Assembly (NCBI GenBank): GCA_007182875.1 | Contig: AP019514.1 | Coordinates: 496,001 to 560,000, forward strand | Reading direction: 5' to 3' | Length of the DNA: 64,000 bases | DNA from: Vreelandella sulfidaeris | GTDB lineage: Bacteria > Pseudomonadota > Gammaproteobacteria > Pseudomonadales > Halomonadaceae | Shown here: in pieces, positions 22,743-33,906 of the stretch | Layout: each line of letters starts with the position of its first letter | How positions within the stretch are numbered: the stretch's first letter is position 1 | Program-made: the position numbers and the translations under genes | The notes under the pieces: model-generated | Told to the model about the DNA's origin: nothing | Database searches by the model: none | Seen by the model: the letters and a program-made list of their open reading frames with translations, nothing else

Positions 22743-23372
22743 TTAACGATTAGATGTCGAGGGCTTGGCGGCTAGGAGTGCACGGAACAGGCCATTCATA
22801 AGCACCGGCTCATCATGGCGGATCAAAAATCCAGCGTCAGTCAGCAGTGGCTGCGCTTGGCGGGTAATATCGGTCGCGAGCGCTGAGGTCAGTTGGTTCA
22901 GAAAACGTCGACCCGCCCCCGCGGTGTGTATCCGGCTGGAACTTATCCAACACACATAATTGGCCGCCGGGTTTTAGCACACGATGTGCCCTCGGTGAGT
23001 CCTTTGTGTGGATTAGGCATGACAGCAATGATCAAGTGCATGATGACAGCGTCAAAGTGCTCGTCGGGTAGTCAAGCTCTTCAGCGTCCATAACGCAGCA
23101 TTCAACATCGCGGCGCAGCGTTTCAGCTCTTTGGCTATGCGCTTTACCATCGCCGGCGCGATATCAGTGGCGTGTAATTCGATATCACAAGGCAGAAAAG
23201 GCAAGTCTAACCCCGTTCCGGCACCCACCAGCAGTACGCGCATGCCAGGCTCCCAATCCACTTGACCAAGCGCAATACGTCGTGGTCTACGGAAGGCGCG
23301 GGCAGCGACTGTGTCATAGAAAGGGGCATAAGCGGTGTAGCGAAGGCGATTCCACGCGGTAGTGTTGAACAT
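22743..23372 (-). CDS. class I SAM-dependent methyltransferase (frame broken)
   Basis: About 210 residues, resembling UbiE/phospholipid-type methyltransferases. Motif I is MRVLLVGAGTGLDLPFL, followed by ELHATDIAPAMVKRI; a late segment reads GGQLCVLDKF (motif III type), then DEPVLMNGLFRALLA at the C-terminus. At least three frame breaks (near 23080, 22985 and 22880) split the middle. The substrate cannot be told. It ends about 100 bases before the PepSY gene on the same strand. Confidence 0.72.
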
Positions 23373-23671
23373 AACGCCTCTATGCAGCGCAATGCTGCGG
23401 TTGCTGAACGTCAGGGCCCGACTACCTATAGCATGAAAGCGTTAATCCAACCAAGAGAGTATGCTAGCGACCTAGAATCCATTTTTCTTTTATGTGCAAT
23501 CGAGTGCGGCAGAATATTGTTAATACAGCCCCGTTAAATAGGTTGTAGCCACAATAAACGAATTTTAAATATAAATTTATATTGATAACCGCCTGGGTTA
23601 AGTGTTGGCATAACTTATATTGTTTTAGCTTAGCTTTTCATGTTAATGGTGCACGGTCATCGTTTAATAAG

Positions 23672-24031
23672 TTAACCTCTTTGCAAGCGTATGGTTAGGG
23701 TTTCCACCGTATCAAGGATGAGTTTTCGATCCTCTTGGTTTAAAGGCGCTAGAAGTTGTTTCATTCTGCTTGATTGATCATCAACGTGAAAACTTGCTTG
23801 TCCAAGCAACTCAGCTGCTTCGCAATTAAAAATCTCAGCAAGTTCAATAAGACGTACGATGTTGGGTATTACTCGCCCGCGTTCTATACGCGAAACGGCT
23901 TCATTGCCAACTCCTAAGCGCTCAGCCACTTCTTCTTGGGTCATTTTGCTACGAACCCGCTGTTTGGCAATAGCTCGGCCAATACTGCCTGCTAACCGTT
24001 TCTGTTCAGTTTTATTCACAACGTCCTCCAT
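23672..24031 (-). CDS. XRE-family transcriptional regulator
   Basis: 119 residues with a helix-turn-helix of the Cro/C1 type at about residues 20-75 (AKQRVRSKMTQEEVAERLGVGNEAVSRIERGRVIPNIVRLIELAEIF). A short C-terminal region has no recognised domain. The frame is intact. The gene stands alone in an A+T-rich stretch, unlike its neighbours, with about 300 bases to the methyltransferase start and over 500 bases upstream. Such regulators often belong to acquired DNA, but no partner gene is present. Confidence 0.82.
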   Translation of the reverse strand: MEDVVNKTEQKRLAGSIGRAIAKQRVRSKMTQEEVAERLGVGNEAVSRIERGRVIPNIVRLIELAEIFNCEAAELLGQASFHVDDQSSRMKQLLAPLNQEDRKLILDTVETLTIRLQRG

Positions 24032-24538
24032 TAGACCTAGATGGTTGAGGAACGACCTATTGACATGAAGGACTGTTTGGGTTGAATATCATCCTCTAAG
24101 GTTGATTTGGATATTAAAGGTAACTTTTGTTTCGCTTGGTTATTCCCTGAAAGCTAGTAGTAGGTGAGAAGTTAATTTAATTGAGCGTTCGGTAAATATA
24201 AAATGGCCTAGTTGTATAGATGTAAGTTTGAGGCTTTTAAAGGCAAAAGATGAAATGCTTAATTTTAAAAACAGATAAAAGCAGCACAAAAGTAGCAAGC
24301 TAAAACCTTTGTCGATAATGAAGGTAAGTTGGTTTTAACTGGAGTGTTATTAGCAAAGAATGAAAAACTATTTTTGAGCATTTAGTGAGCTTTTCCTATA
24401 CAAGATATTTGAAGCCTAATTAATGACTGGAAGTGTTTTATGCAGCGGGTAGGGATTGGTATTTTCAAAAAGTTGTTCAAAACGCGCTAGCAAATAGCTT
24501 GTGTTCTGGCACGATTAAATCCGAAGGCGTTTAATAGC
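24032..24538. other. A+T-rich region without genes
   Basis: About 500 bases with many A/T runs and short ORFs only. No tRNA, repeat array or recognisable gene is seen. It separates the XRE regulator (minus) from the GAF-GGDEF-EAL gene (plus) and must hold both promoters. Composition differs clearly from flanking DNA, suggesting acquired or decayed sequence. Confidence 0.5.
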
Positions 24539-26880
24539 ATGCCTCCTACTACTGCACCAGAAATTTTTCACCAGTTAGCGGATAAGCTGTCCCATGTCAG
24601 TGAAGAAGGTTTTTCACCATCTAGTGAGGTCTTTGGCAGATGTGCTCAAAGTTGACTATGTCACGGTAGAGCACGTCGATAGCCACTAGGAAATAGCGAC
24701 CACGTTGGCGATGTGGTCACAGGAGTCATTCAATGAAAGGGCGCCTTATTTTGTCGAAGCCACGCCTTGCCAACAAGTTGCCCACCTTACAAAGTTTTTT
24801 GTTCCCTCCCAGGTTCGCCAGAAGTTCCCAAACGATAAGCAACTAGCGGCAACGTGTGCTGAGAGTTATTTAGGTATCGCTATCACCGCCTCTGATGGTA
24901 GCTTTTAGGCGTTATCGCGTTGATGCACTCCTCGCCCTTGGTGCTTCCTCTATACACCGATGACGTATTACGCATTGCTTCCGCGCTGGCAGGCTCAGAG
25001 CTATCGCGTCAGTTGGCCGAAAGCCACACCCGCGAGCGGCTGTTATATAAAAAGAGAGCTGCAGCGCATTGGTCGTCACAACAAAGTATTGGTTAATACC
25101 ATTCATGAGCAGCAACGCTTTCAACACGCTGTTATTAACGTAGCGACGGCGGTTTCGGCTGAAAATGGTGAAGCGTTTCTGCATCAATTAACCATGCATA
25201 TGGCCGAGGCTTTGTTTGCAGAGGTGGGGTTTATTGCGCTGTTAGATGAGCAAAATACTGATATTGCGCATACCATAACGTTGTATGTAAATGGTCAACT
25301 TCAGGATAATTTTGCTTATTATCTCCCCGGTGTTCCCTGCCATAAGGTAATGGTTGAGCAGGAGTGCGTTGTTCACGAGGGTGCCGCCATCATGCTGCCT
25401 AGGGAGAGCAATGGTGCACTGAGTTGGGTGAACGGCTATGTTGGGCGTCGGCTAGATAACAGTCACGGTCAGCCGATGGGTCTTATTGGCGTTATGTTTA
25501 AAAGCCACTGAACGATGTGGATATTGTGCGTAACGTACTGCAGCTGTTTGCGGCGCGGGCAGCCTCTGAGCTTGAGCGTCAGCAAGATGAAACACGAATA
25601 CGCCAATTAGCCTTTTGTGATCCTGGCACTCAATTGCCCAACCGCGCCGCTTTTATGCGCTATCTGGAGCGCGAATTTGCCGCTGCAAACACCACCAGAC
25701 TAGCGCTATTGCTGTTAGATCTTAACCATTTCAAAGAGATTAACGATACCGCTGGGCACGATCTGGGCGACTTAGTCCTTAAAGCCGTTGCAAGAAGTTT
25801 TGCTAGCTCACTCGGCAAGGGGGGAATTCTTGGCCCGCTTAGGGGCGATGAGTTTGTCGTTGTTTGCCCTGGGATGGAAGTGAGTGGCGCGTTAACCACG
25901 GCTCAGCGGCTGTGCGACAGCATTGTACGTCCTCTTATTGTCGAACAGCACTCCTTTGAAGTTTCAGTGGGCATTGGTGTTTCGCTCTATCCCCAGCATG
26001 CGGCAACCCCATTAGAATTGTTAAAATATGCTGATATTGCAATGTATCAAGCTAAACGGCAAAAGCTTGCTGCGTGTGTATTTGAGCCCTGGATGGGGCA
26101 CGTCATTGCTGAGCAGTTGCTTATTGCCAAGCGCCTAGCGTCTGCCATTGCAGGAAAGCAGTTGAGCCTACACTTTCAGCCCCAGGTGGATTTAAGCAGC
26201 GGTCTTCTGATTGGCGCTGAAGCCCTTTGCCGGTGGCACGATGAGGAACTTGGCGATGTTTCGCCCGGCAAGTTCATTCCTATTGCCGAAGAGCGCGGTA
26301 TGATCGTTGCGCTTGGTTACTGGGTGTTTGAAGAAGCTTGTCGACAGCTGTCGCAGTGGCGGGAGCAGGGCTATTCGATGCCGGGCCAGCTAGCGATCAA
26401 TATTGCTGCCCAACAGTTTGATGAAGAAGACTTGGTCGCCAACCTGCTCGATAGCTGTGCTAGTTTCAACATTGAGCCCTCGCAACTTAGTTTGGAAATT
26501 ACCGAAAGCGGCATTATGGACAATCCTGAAAAGCGATTGCCATGACCGAGATGCTGAAGGGGCACGGGCTGGGACTATCCATTGATGATTTTGGCACCGG
26601 TTACTCCTCACTTGCTTACCTGAAGCGCTTCGCCGCCGACAAAATTAAAATCGATATTTCCTTTGTCCGCGATATGCTCACCAGCGACAACGACCGTGTC
26701 ATTGTGGCGACAATTATTGCCATGGCAAACACGCTGGGCCTTGAGACCATTGCGGAAGGGATTGAAAACCAAAATCAAATTGGCGCACTACTGGCTATGG
26801 GCTGCACTCAGGGACAAGGTTACTACTTTGACCGGCCACTGGCCGCCGAGCAGTTTGTTCAGCGTTGGCTTAGGCCATAG
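24539..26880 (+). CDS. GAF-GAF-GGDEF-EAL signalling protein (broken, in-frame TAG)
   Basis: About 780 residues. Two GAF-like sensor domains (to about 24930, and about 25110-25570), a GGDEF domain (PGTQLPNRAAFMRYLE, LLDLNHFKEINDTAGHDLGD, with RGDEF in place of GGDEF and no RxxD I-site), then EAL (AEALCRWHDEE, LAINIAAQQF, LSLEITES, SIDDFGTGYSSLAYLK, DKIKIDISFV, ETIAEGIEN). EAL catalytic residues are all present, so c-di-GMP hydrolysis is the likely activity, with the GGDEF domain weak or regulatory. Frame breaks near 24613, 24906, 25050, 25508 and 26533 are homopolymer indels. In addition TAG at 24687 interrupts the first GAF domain without a frame change. Confidence 0.85.
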
Positions 26881-27225
26881 GTTTTGTATTAAGGGAGGAG
26901 AATGCCCTCTCCGAACGGCTGCTTGTATAGACCACACGCTTGATATGGCGCCTCTCCACGCGGCTCAATATGCTGAACAAGTTCTCATTTCCCCCTCAGC
27001 CCCTTGCAAAAAGCCCGGTCAGTCAGGGGTGCTAATTAGTCCAGACTCATGCTATACCTGAAAATGTAATTTCATCTTTACATACGCGCGTGGTATGTAT
27101 CTAAGCAATGGCGAGCAATAGCGTAAGGACGCATTTAGCTGATCGAATGGACTCTATCGTATGTTGATTCGGCAAATAAGCGAATTTTAATTCAGTCAAA
27201 GGATTGGATAGGAGCATAACGCTAA
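26881..27225. other. intergenic region before opgG
   Basis: About 345 bases without a gene or a clear hairpin. It should contain the promoter of the opgGH operon; I see no confident -35/-10 pair or operator. Confidence 0.4.
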
Positions 27226-28812
27226 ATGAGTGGATCGATCCCGCTAAGTAAATTTTCAAGCGGCAAAGGTTTTTTTCAATAAGCCGTTCTAGGCGGCCTA
27301 TTGGCCGGAAGCATCCCTTTCGAGGCTTTTGCTTTTGACTTCGAAGATGTCGCTAGAAGGGCAGAAGAGCTGGCCCAGCAGGGCTACCGGGCTCCAGAAA
27401 CGTCATTGCCCAATGAGCTGCGCGAACTCAGCTATGCGGAGTATGGGCAAATACAATATAAGCGGGATCGGGACGTGTGGAGCGGTGACGACGTACCTTT
27501 CACCCTGAGCTTTATCCCTGAAGGCATGCATTATGACAGTGCCATCCAATTAAACAGTATTGATCAGGAGGGCGAGGTTCATGGCTTTGCATACAACCCT
27601 GATGACTTTACTTACGGTGATTTAAATATCCCCGACGACGTTAAGAATAGTGATGGCGTTGGTATTGCCGGGTTTAGGATCAACCATGCGCTCAATGATG
27701 ATGAGCGGAAAGATGAGGTGATGGTCTTTCTGGGAGCCAGCTATTTTCGCGCGATTGGCAGAGGACAGGTTTATGGTCTTTCAGGGCGCGGGCTGGCCGT
27801 TGATACAGGACTATCTTCGGGCGAAGAGTTCCCACACTTTACAGAAATGTGGATCATTGAACCTAGCCCAGAAAGCCAATACTTGACGATTTTCGCCCTG
27901 CTTGACTCGCCTAGCGTGACCGGTGCCTACCGCTTCGTACTACGTCCCGGAGAAGACACTCTGGTAGACGTACAATCGCGCCTATATTTACGCCGGGCAG
28001 TCGAGAAATTGGGGATAGCTCCGCTAACCAGCATGTACTTTTATGGCCCAGAGCAGCCCTCTTCGACCCAACACTATATCCCGGCAATCCATGACTCTAA
28101 TGGCCTATTAATCAATGATGCGCAAAATGGTTGGTCATGGCGCCCGCTAGCCAACCCGTCCCGATTGATGATGAATAGGCAAGCAACGCCCCAGTTACGT
28201 GGTTATGGTCTTATGCAGCGTGGTCACAATTTTAGTGACTATCAGGATGTCAACTCACGTTATGATCTGCGTCCAAGCGCCTGGATAGAGCCACTCAACG
28301 AATGGGGACCCGGCAGCGTGGAGCTGATTCAGATCCCCACAGACAACGAGACCAACGACAACATCGTCTCGATGTGGCTGGCTGATGAAGCACATGAGCC
28401 GGGAACACCGCTGGCATTCGATTACCGCATTACGCTCACAACCGATGAAAGCCGCCACCTTGATCCTCAGCTTGCGTGGGTTGAAGAAACTCGCCGTTCA
28501 CGCGGAGAGGTGATTCGCGACGACCTAGTACGTGAGCCCGACGGGACCCTCGCCTTCGTCCTCGATTTTATAGGACCCTCGCTTTCCGGTATCGGCAGCG
28601 ATGCAAACATGAGTGTTGAGGCAAGCGTGGGCGATAATGGGGAATTAGCCGCTAGCCGCGTTGTTCATAACCCGGCGACCAACGGTTGGCGTGTGTTTGT
28701 CAACGTGAGGCGCAGTAACGGCAATCAGCCTTTGGATATCAGGGCCAAGTTAATGCTCGATGGCAAGCAAATGTCCGAAACGTGGTACTACCGGTTGCCC
28801 GCTAATGGCTGA
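27226..28812 (+). CDS. opgG: periplasmic glucan biosynthesis protein OpgG (in-frame TAA in signal region)
   Basis: OpgG/MdoG builds branched osmoregulated periplasmic glucans. The mature part from FDFEDVARRAEELA through GSDANMSVEASVG and [11 protein letters not shown] is uninterrupted, about 500 residues. The best start is ATG at 27226 with AGGAG upstream, giving a signal peptide ending AVLGGLLAGSIPFEAFA. In that frame codon 27280-27282 is TAA, just before the hydrophobic core. A TTG at 27301 could start translation but would leave a truncated signal. The stop overlaps the opgH start by eight bases, so the pair is coupled. Confidence 0.9.
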
Positions 28813-31307
28813 TGTAATGACTTCAGCACAGCCAACGCCAACGGATTTTTATTTAGAGCGATTGGCGTTGCAGACCCAGGATCGGAAAGAGCGTTACAAG
28901 TTACTGGTTGGTGATCTTGATCAACACGACATAGCTTCGCTGCATGCTGCGTTGGGTGGGGATAACGAAACAGACAGCGAAGGCAATAAGGATCCTGCAG
29001 CGCTGTCGGTGGGTCGACGCTTGGCGCTGGCCTATGCCGAGCCGCCGCTAGCCCCGCCAGATGTGCTGTCAACGGATACGTCCGGTATTACGCGTTTGCG
29101 CACAGCCCCGCCGATGCAACGAACGCCATTGGCACCCCAGCAGTGGTCGACCAACCCTTTCGTTAATATGGGTCGGCGCTTTAAGCGCTGGGCTAACGGT
29201 GATTTTCGACGGCGCAAAGAGAGTCGCCCTCCGCGTCCTGGAAGTGGGTCGCCACCAGGCGTCGTTGGATTTTGCTGGTGCTGATTTTCGGTCAAAGTAT
29301 CATCGCTGCCAATCAGATGCGTACGGTACTCCCCGGCCAGGGCATGCAGTGGCTTGAGATCACTATTCTGTCGCTGTTCGTGCTGCTGTTCGCCTGGGTG
29401 TCCGCCGGGTTTTGGACTGCATTGATGGGGTTTTTCCAGCTATTACGCAGCCATGACCGCTATGCCATTGATAGCGAAGTGGGTGATGAGCCGATTGTTG
29501 CTGAAGCCCGCACAGCACTGTTGGTGCCTATCTGTAACGAAGACGTGGCCAGAGTGTTTGCCGGGGTGCGCGCCACCCTGGAATCACTGCGCAGCACGGG
29601 TAATGATCGGCATTTCGATATTTTCATTCTAAGCGATACGTCCGATCCCGATATTGCCATCCAGGAGACCTATGCCTGGCTGGTGATGTGCCGTGACCTG
29701 GGCGCTTTCGGACAGGTCTTCTATCGCCGTCGACAGCGCCGAGTCAAACGTAAGAGCGGTAACCTTGACGATTTTTGCCGACGCTGGGGCGCGCGCTACC
29801 GCTATATGGTGGTGTTGGATGCCGATAGTGTCATGAGCGGTCAATGTCTTACCCGCCTGGTGCAAATGATGGAAGTGCATACCAGGGTGGGCATTATCCA
29901 AACGGCACCACGCGCTTCCGGGCGACTCAACCTGTACGCGCGCATGCAGCAGTTTGCGACGCGGGTTTACGGGCCGCTGTTCACCGCGGGGTTACATTTT
30001 TGGCAATTAGGCGAGTCGCACTATTGGGGTCATAACGCGATTATTCGGCTCGCCCCCTTTATGCAGCACTGCATACTCGCGCCACTTCCGGTAAGGGCTC
30101 AATGTCGGGGAGATTTTATCCCATGACTTTGTCGAGGCGGCGCTGATGCGGCGCGCTGGTTGGGGAGTATGGATTGCCTACCAGTTGGAAGGCAGCTATG
30201 AAGAAATGCCACCTAACTTGCTGGATGAACTCAATCGCGACAGGCGCTGGTGTCACGGAAATTTGATGAACTTCCGGCTGTTTTTCTCGCAAGGTATTCA
30301 TCCGGTACACCGTGCCGTTTTCCTGACCGGTTTAATGTCCTATCTTTCAGCACCGCTATGGTGTCTTTTCTTAGTTCTTTCTACGGCCCTTTTAGCCGTG
30401 CATACCTTTAGCACGCCCGACTATTTTCCTGAGCCGGGGATGTTGTTTCCTGTTTGGCCGCAATGGAACCCAACCTTAGCGGTGGGCTTGTTCGGCGTGA
30501 CGGCATTACTGCTGTTCTTACCTAAGTTGCTAAGCGTATTGCTGGTGTGGATAAGGGTAGCCGCCACTTTGGCGGGCCGCTCAAAGTATTGGCGAGCATG
30601 GTGCTTGAGTCGCTCTTTTCTATGCTATTAGCGCCAGTGAGAATGCTGTTTCACACCCGCTTTGTGCTGACGTCATTAATGGGCTGGGCGGTTCAATGGC
30701 GCTCTCCTTCGCGTGAGAACAGCGACACTACGTGGGGAGATGCCATCCGCACCCATTGGAGCCAAACCTTATTAGGAGCTGTGTGGGCGACGGGTGTTTA
30801 CGTGATGGAGCCCACCTTTCTTTGGTGGCTCTCGCCCATCGTCGTTGCGCTAATGCTATCGATTCCGGTATCGGCACTGTCGAGCCGCGTCTCGTTAGGC
30901 CGGTTCTGCTTTCAAAAGCGGCTTTTCCGGATTCCCGAAGAAACGCAACCGCCCCGCGTGCTACGGCGCATGGTGAACTTGCTCACCAGGATGAACACAG
31001 CAATGTCGGCCCCTCGTTTGCCCAAGTGGTGGTAGACCCCGTGCCTAACGCCTTGGCAACGGCCTTAGGAACATCACGCCATAACGATGTTGAACCCATT
31101 CGCCAGCGTCGTGACGAGCGGGTTGCTCGCGCTGTAGCGGAGGGGCCCGCGGGGATGAACTCACGAGAGCGGTTGGACTTTCTGGATGATCCGGTGATGA
31201 TGTCGCAACTGCATTACCGCGTATGGGTCGACAGCAGGGCGCATCACAGTTGGTTCGACTTGGGTCTGCCAGGGCGTGAATCTAAATACTTGCCTACGTT
31301 TAGCTAA
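28805..31307 (+). CDS. opgH: glucan glucosyltransferase OpgH (frame broken)
   Basis: Inner-membrane family 2 glycosyltransferase of about 835 residues that polymerises the beta-1,2 glucan backbone of periplasmic glucans from UDP-glucose. Seen: a cytoplasmic N-terminal region, two helices, then [13 protein letters not shown]-type [19 protein letters not shown], and the (Q/R)xxRW motif in [11 protein letters not shown], followed by several C-terminal helices. Breaks lie near 29268, 30090, 30552 and 31000; corrected segments join cleanly. The end is [13 protein letters not shown]. Confidence 0.9.
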
Positions 31308-31341
31308 GTTTGCTGTTTTGTTTAACGACGCTCGCGCTTAA

Positions 31342-32283
31342 TCATGCTGGCACATTGAGCGTTTGCGACGGGCACTCGCCGAATTGCTGCTTATAGTCAT
31401 GGGCGAACTGCCCCAAGTGCCAGAACCCCAATAGGTGGCTATTTCCGTAACCGATTGCGGTGGCGACGCCGCCCGCAGCGCTCGGCGGACACGATTGAGC
31501 CGCGTTAAACGTAAAAACTGCAGCGGGCTAATGCCTAAAATAGCCGTAAAGCTGTACTGCAGCGTGCGGCGACTAACGTGAGTAAGCTGGCAAAGTTCAT
31601 CCATTGTCACGGGTCCGTCCAAATGTTCATCCACGTAGCGTTTGACGCGATCGACCACTTCCTTGCGATGGGCGTAGCTAGGGGCAGCACAACGTTGGGC
31701 TGCTCGACCTGCAATAGCTCCAATAGCGCCATCAAAAGAATGTCTTGATGGATATGGCTGGCAATCGCCAGGGTCTGGCTAGCGAGTAGCCGCTCGATAA
31801 GAAACGACACGGCATAAAGCGTTTCGTGAGCAACTTTTCGCCGCGGCATAAAGTGCCAGTGGGTATCCAAGCTGATTCCCTGTCGCTCGGCTGCTGCTGA
31901 CAACGCGGGTAACTGGATCACCAGCCCGTAGATGTCGAAAGCGCCCGGTGTTACCAGTTCAAAATCCTGCCCGCCGGGGCGGCACATTACCTCGCCAGCG
32001 GTGAGTGCTTGACCATTGATGCGTGAACCTTGCTGGTTGGCGGGAATACCGATCCACAGCGAGTCCGGCCATACTCGGCACTGCTGGCGTAGCGCTTGCC
32101 CAGTGTGCTCCTTAAACACCTGCATGGTTTCTAACGCCACTTCATCAAGGCGACCATAGAAGCTACCTGGGCTGAGCTGGTCGTACTCCTGCTGCCACCG
32201 GGTTAAGTTCTGTGCATGCTCATCAGCATCAAACGCTTCCTGAGTGCATCTTTTGGTGCAAACGGGCTATCGAGCGTGGACAT
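31342..32283 (-). CDS. eutR: AraC-family regulator, EutR-like (frame broken)
   Basis: About 314 residues. The C-terminal AraC/XylS DNA-binding domain has both helix-turn-helix units (MDELCQLTHVSRRTLQYSF, then [29 protein letters not shown]). The N-terminal half (SLWIGIPANQQGSRINGQ, PGGQDFELVTPGAFDIYGLVI) resembles ethanolamine-responsive EutR regulators. Breaks lie near 32246, 31680 and 31415. GAGGAG precedes the ATG at 32283. It is divergent from eutB with 210 bases between, so activation of eutBC by ethanolamine plus cobalamin is a reasonable inference. Confidence 0.82.
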
Positions 32284-32493
32284 AAAGCTCTCCTCAGGGC
32301 GTTATTGTTGTTAAATATTTCTTGGTGAATGTGTTAACCGATTGTATTTATTTATATATAAGGAATTTCAACGAGTTTGCCAAAACTTGATACTCCCTCT
32401 TAAGGGATAGCGCTATGGTGGAAACAAGCAAGTTTTGTTCCTCAACGTGCAGTCAGCGCGATTTAAAGTAGTGGTAATGACAAAGGAAAGCCC

Positions 32494-33906
32494 ATGGCGC
32501 AGACCTATCACACCACGGTGGGTAGCCACAGCTACCGCTTCGCAAGCTTGGCGGAGTTGATGGCCAAAGCCACGCCGCCCCGGTCTGGCGACCGTTTGGC
32601 TGGCGTGATGGCAGAGAGTGCCGAAGAGCGCGTGGTCGCTCAAATGGTGTTGGCCGAACTTCCACTCACCACCTTTTGAACGAGGCGTTGATCCCTTACG
32701 AGGAAGATGAGATCACTCGGCTGATTATTGATGACCATGATGCCGACGCCTTCGCCCCCATTCGTCACCTTACCGTCGGTGACTTTCGTAACTGGCTACT
32801 CTCCGATCACGCGACGAGTGACGTATTAACGAAGGTGAAAGCGGGGATTACCCCGAAATGGCCGCTGCCGTCAGCAAGCTGATGCGCAATCAGGATGTGA
32901 TACTGGTCGCTAAAAGTGCCGGGTCACCACCGCCTTTCGCAATACGATTGGCCTGCCGGGGCGCCTCTCTACTCGACTCCAGCCTAATCACCCGACGGAC
33001 GATGTGACCGGCATTGCCGCAAGCATTCTCGACGGTTTGCTTTACGGCAGTGGCGATGCGGTGATTGGCATCAACCCCGCCACCGATAATGTCGCCCAGA
33101 GCGTCAAGCTGATGCGCCTGATGGATGAGGTGATTCAGAAGTATCAAATCCCCACCCAGTCCTGCGTGCTCACCCACGTAACGAACACGCTGGAGGCGAT
33201 TGAGCAAGGTGCCCCGGTCGATCTGGTCTTTCAGTCGATCGGCGGCACCGAAGCCACTAATCGCAGTTTCGGTTTTGACTTGAGCACCCTCGCCGAGGCC
33301 GAAGCGGCCGCACAGTCGCTCAACCGTGGCACGGTGGGGCGCAACGTGATGTATTTCGAAACGGGGCAGGGTAGCTCGCTCTCCGCCGACGCGCATCACG
33401 GGCTCGATCAACAAACCTGTGAAGCCCGCGCCTATGCAGTGGCGCGCAAGTTCAATCCGTTGCTGGTCAATACCGTGGTTGGCTTTATCGGCCCCGAGTA
33501 CCTATTCGATGGCAAAGAGATCACCCGTGCGGGCCTTGAAGACCACTTCTGCGGCAAGCTGTTAGGCGTGCCCATGGGCTGCGATGTCTGCTACACCAAC
33601 CACGCCGAAGCCGATCAAAATGACATGGATAATCTGCTCACGCTGCTCGGCGTGGCGGGCTGCAACTTCATCATGGGGATCCCCGGTTCTGACGACATCA
33701 TGCTCAACTACCAGACCACTTCTTTCCACGACGCGCTCTATGCACGACGGGTGCTGGGGCTGAAGGCAGCGCCGGAGTTTGAACGCTGGCTCGAAGAGAT
33801 GCAGATTTTCCACGATGTCAGCACCCACCGGCTCAACGACAAGCTTCCCGCCGCCTTTGCCAACAGCCTGCGCCACCTGCCCAAGGAGCCGCGTCATGGC
33901 ACATGA
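32494..33906 (+). CDS. eutB: ethanolamine ammonia-lyase large subunit (frame broken)
   Basis: Adenosylcobalamin-dependent enzyme splitting ethanolamine into acetaldehyde and ammonia; EutB carries the active site. About 471 residues. Seen: KCRVTTAFRNTIGLPGRLSTRLQPNHPTDD, GDAVIGINPATDN, HVTNTLEAIEQGAPVDLVFQSIGGTEATN, YFETGQGS, and MGCDVCYTNHAEADQND with GIPGSDDIMLNYQTTSFHD. Breaks near 32675, 32851 and 32918 are one-base homopolymer deletions. The stop lies inside eutC (11-base overlap). Confidence 0.95.

Noticed and set aside
23672..26880. Toxin-antitoxin or defence island around the XRE regulator
   Set aside because: No toxin, nuclease, methylase or other partner ORF is seen beside it.
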